From the NCBI GenBank assembly GCA_046728115.1, contig JBKPDW010000378.1, forward strand, positions 1 to 15,701: a stretch of 15,701 nt of DNA, written 5' to 3'. Under the pieces are notes generated by a model. It was not told the DNA's origin, made no database searches, and saw only the letters and a program-made list of their open reading frames with translations. A program made the position numbers and the translations under genes. This document shows, piece by piece, positions 14,039-15,701 of this stretch. This DNA comes from CAVSWN01 sp046728115. Lineage in GTDB: Bacteria > Acidobacteriota > Vicinamibacteria > Vicinamibacterales > CAVVIG01. Positions within the stretch are counted from its first letter, which is position 1; each line of letters starts with the position of its first letter.

Positions 14039-15701
14039 ATGAGGCACTATCGCTCGCTTTCGCTGATCGCTGCGCTGCTGGCTGCATTTGGAGCATCGTC
14101 GCTCGTCCGCACCGAACAGGCGCCGGTGCCGGCCATCCCGGGCGGTGGTCCGTTCGACGCGCTCCACTTTCGATCGATCGGGCCGGCGTCGATGTCGGGG
14201 CGCATCTCGGACCTCGCGGTGTATGAACCCAATCCTGCGATCTATTACGTGGGTACCGCACACGGCGGCGTGTGGAAAACGAAGAACAACGGCACCACCT
14301 TCGAGCCTCAGCTGCAGGACCAGGGACTGCTCTCGATCGGAGACGTGACCGTTTCACAGAGCAATCCGGATCTCGTGTGGGTCGGTAAGGGCGAATCGAA
14401 CAACCGGCAGAGCACGTCGTGGGGCGACGGCGTCTACAAATCGACGGACGGCGGCAAGACCTACACGAACATGGGACTGCTCACATCCCGCGCCATCAAT
14501 CGCATCGTGATCGACCCACGCAACAACGATGTCGTGTTCGTTGCCGCCACGGGCAATCTGTTCGGTCCCGGCGGTGAGCGCGGGGTCTTCAAGACGATGG
14601 ATGCCGGCAAGACGTGGAAGCAGGTGCTGAAAGTCGACGATGACACGGGCGCGAACGATCTGGTGATGGATGCCCAGAACAACCAGATCCTGTACGCGTC
14701 GACGTATCAGCGCCGACGCACGGCATGCTGCATGAACGGCGGCGGACCCGGCAGCGGCATCTGGAAATCCATCGACGGCGGTGAAACGTGGACGCGGTTG
14801 AAGGGCAGTGGTTTACCCGACGGTCCGCTGGGACGGATCGCGCTCGATGTGTATCGGCGCCGGCCCAACATTCTGTATGCGCTCATCGAGGGACCGGCTC
14901 CCGCTGGTCGAGGCGGTCGAGGCGCGGCGGGACCGGCGAGCGAGGAAACACAACCGCCGCCGCAACCGGGCGGAGGGCGCACGAATCTTGCGACAACCGT
15001 GACGCCGACCAGCGCGACCGGTCTGTACCGGTCCGACGATTCAGGCGCGACCTGGCGCAAGGTCAACGACGAGAATCCGCGGCCGATGTATTTCAGCCAG
15101 GTGCGCATCGATCCTAACGACTCCGACGTGGTTGTGTACGGTGGCGTCGGTCTGCATTTTTCCAGCGACGGCGGCAAGACCGTGCACACCGACATCGCGG
15201 CGTCCACGCACGACGATGTGCACGCCATCTGGATCGATCCCTCGAACTCCAACCACGTCATCATCGGCAACGACGGCGGCCTCGCGGTGAGCTGGGATCA
15301 AGCGAAAACCTGGAACTTCCTGCCGAACCTGCCCGTCGGGCTCTTCTATCACGTCAGCGTCGACAACGCGACGCCGTACAACATCTGCGGCGGCATGCAG
15401 GACAACTACAGCTGGTGCGGCCCGAGCGCGGTGCGCGGCGCCGCCGGCATCGCCGGCTTCCACTGGATGACGGTGCAGGGCGGCGACGGCTTCGTCGCGC
15501 TGCAGGATCCGTCGGACTTCCGGATTGCGTACAGCGAATCGCAGGACGGCAACATGGTTCGCATCGATCGCATCACCGGCGAGACCGTCACGATGCGTCC
15601 GATGGCCGGCCCGGGAGAAGCGCCGATCCGGTGGAACTGGGACACGCCGCTCATCATGTCTCCGCACAACGCGAGCATCATCTACGCTGCGGGCAACAAG
15701 G
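14039..15701 (+). CDS. Second secreted sortilin/BNR-type propeller protein (partial, runs off window end)
   Basis: This gene is open from the ATG at 14039 to the window edge without a stop, giving 554 codons seen. The N-terminus MRHYRSLSLIAALLAAFGASS is a signal peptide, so export is expected. The mature start, FDALHFRSIGPASMSGRISDLAV, parallels FRWRSIGPDRGGRSIAVSG of the protein at 2725-6057. Asp-box motifs recur: KSTDGGKTY, KTMDAGKTW, KSIDGGETW, RSDDSGATW, FSSDGGKTV. Residues 450-460 (CGGMQDNYSWC) match CGAQQDNSTLC of the other protein, so the two are paralogues. A Gly/Ala/Pro-rich insert (about residues 285-316) interrupts the repeats, in a different place from the low-complexity tracts of the paralogue. 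GGAG at 14028-14031 lies 7 nt before the ATG. It is divergent from TMEM175 with 111 bp between starts. Full length is probably about 1000 residues, by comparison with its paralogue. No enzymatic residues are assignable. Confidence 0.9.
   Translation, partial: MRHYRSLSLIAALLAAFGASSLVRTEQAPVPAIPGGGPFDALHFRSIGPASMSGRISDLAVYEPNPAIYYVGTAHGGVWKTKNNGTTFEPQLQDQGLLSIGDVTVSQSNPDLVWVGKGESNNRQSTSWGDGVYKSTDGGKTYTNMGLLTSRAINRIVIDPRNNDVVFVAATGNLFGPGGERGVFKTMDAGKTWKQVLKVDDDTGANDLVMDAQNNQILYASTYQRRRTACCMNGGGPGSGIWKSIDGGETWTRLKGSGLPDGPLGRIALDVYRRRPNILYALIEGPAPAGRGGRGAAGPASEETQPPPQPGGGRTNLATTVTPTSATGLYRSDDSGATWRKVNDENPRPMYFSQVRIDPNDSDVVVYGGVGLHFSSDGGKTVHTDIAASTHDDVHAIWIDPSNSNHVIIGNDGGLAVSWDQAKTWNFLPNLPVGLFYHVSVDNATPYNICGGMQDNYSWCGPSAVRGAAGIAGFHWMTVQGGDGFVALQDPSDFRIAYSESQDGNMVRIDRITGETVTMRPMAGPGEAPIRWNWDTPLIMSPHNASIIYAAGNK

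Noticed and set aside
13928..14263. Longer N-terminus for TMEM175 (start at 14263)
   Set aside because: It would read through the palindromic elements and the signal-peptide coding region of the divergent gene; the family signature belongs at the N-terminus.

Overview
The window is GC-rich and codes on both strands. Its mix of families suggests a Gram-negative soil or aquatic bacterium of the Acidobacteriota, probably Vicinamibacteria (subgroup 6). The families are an Oar-like TonB-dependent receptor with an N-terminal carboxypeptidase-regulatory-like domain, two very large secreted sortilin/BNR-type propeller proteins, an NHL propeller, a lipoprotein penicillin-acylase homologue, a bacterial TMEM175 channel and an RDD membrane protein. 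This placement is inferred from gene content; no rRNA or tRNA was seen.

Layout. Positions 1-342 hold no convincing gene, only a possible C-terminal scrap and two perfect hairpins. Three plus-strand genes follow: a short-chain dehydrogenase (343-1161), a small ASCH/PUA-like protein (1209-1535) and an exported six-bladed NHL propeller (1613-2677). A large secreted sortilin-like protein runs the other way (6057-2725) and meets the NHL gene at a 47-bp convergent junction with heptamer repeats. Divergent from it is a tight two-gene unit: an RDD membrane protein (6194-6796) and an alpha/beta hydrolase lacking the usual serine nucleophile (6806-7597). Next come a lipoprotein Ntn-type acylase (7756-9948), a 332-bp gap with an octamer tandem repeat and a good promoter candidate, and the TonB-dependent receptor (10281-13277). 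The receptor converges on a minus-strand TMEM175 gene (13927-13346) across a perfect 16-bp inverted repeat made of the same heptamer. Finally a second sortilin-like gene (14039-15701) starts divergently from TMEM175 behind a pair of palindromic elements and runs off the window end.

How the genes fit together. Most products are predicted to be in the envelope or exported: two Asp-box propellers, an NHL propeller, a periplasmic acylase, an outer-membrane receptor and two inner-membrane proteins. The acylase and receptor could cleave and import an amide or peptide compound, but they are separated by 332 bp with a probable separate promoter, so this is only a hypothesis. I did not find a clearly new defence or mobile system. 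The best leads are a collagen-like Gly-X-Y tract in the first sortilin-like protein, the nucleophile-less hydrolase, and three families of short intergenic repeats placed at gene junctions.
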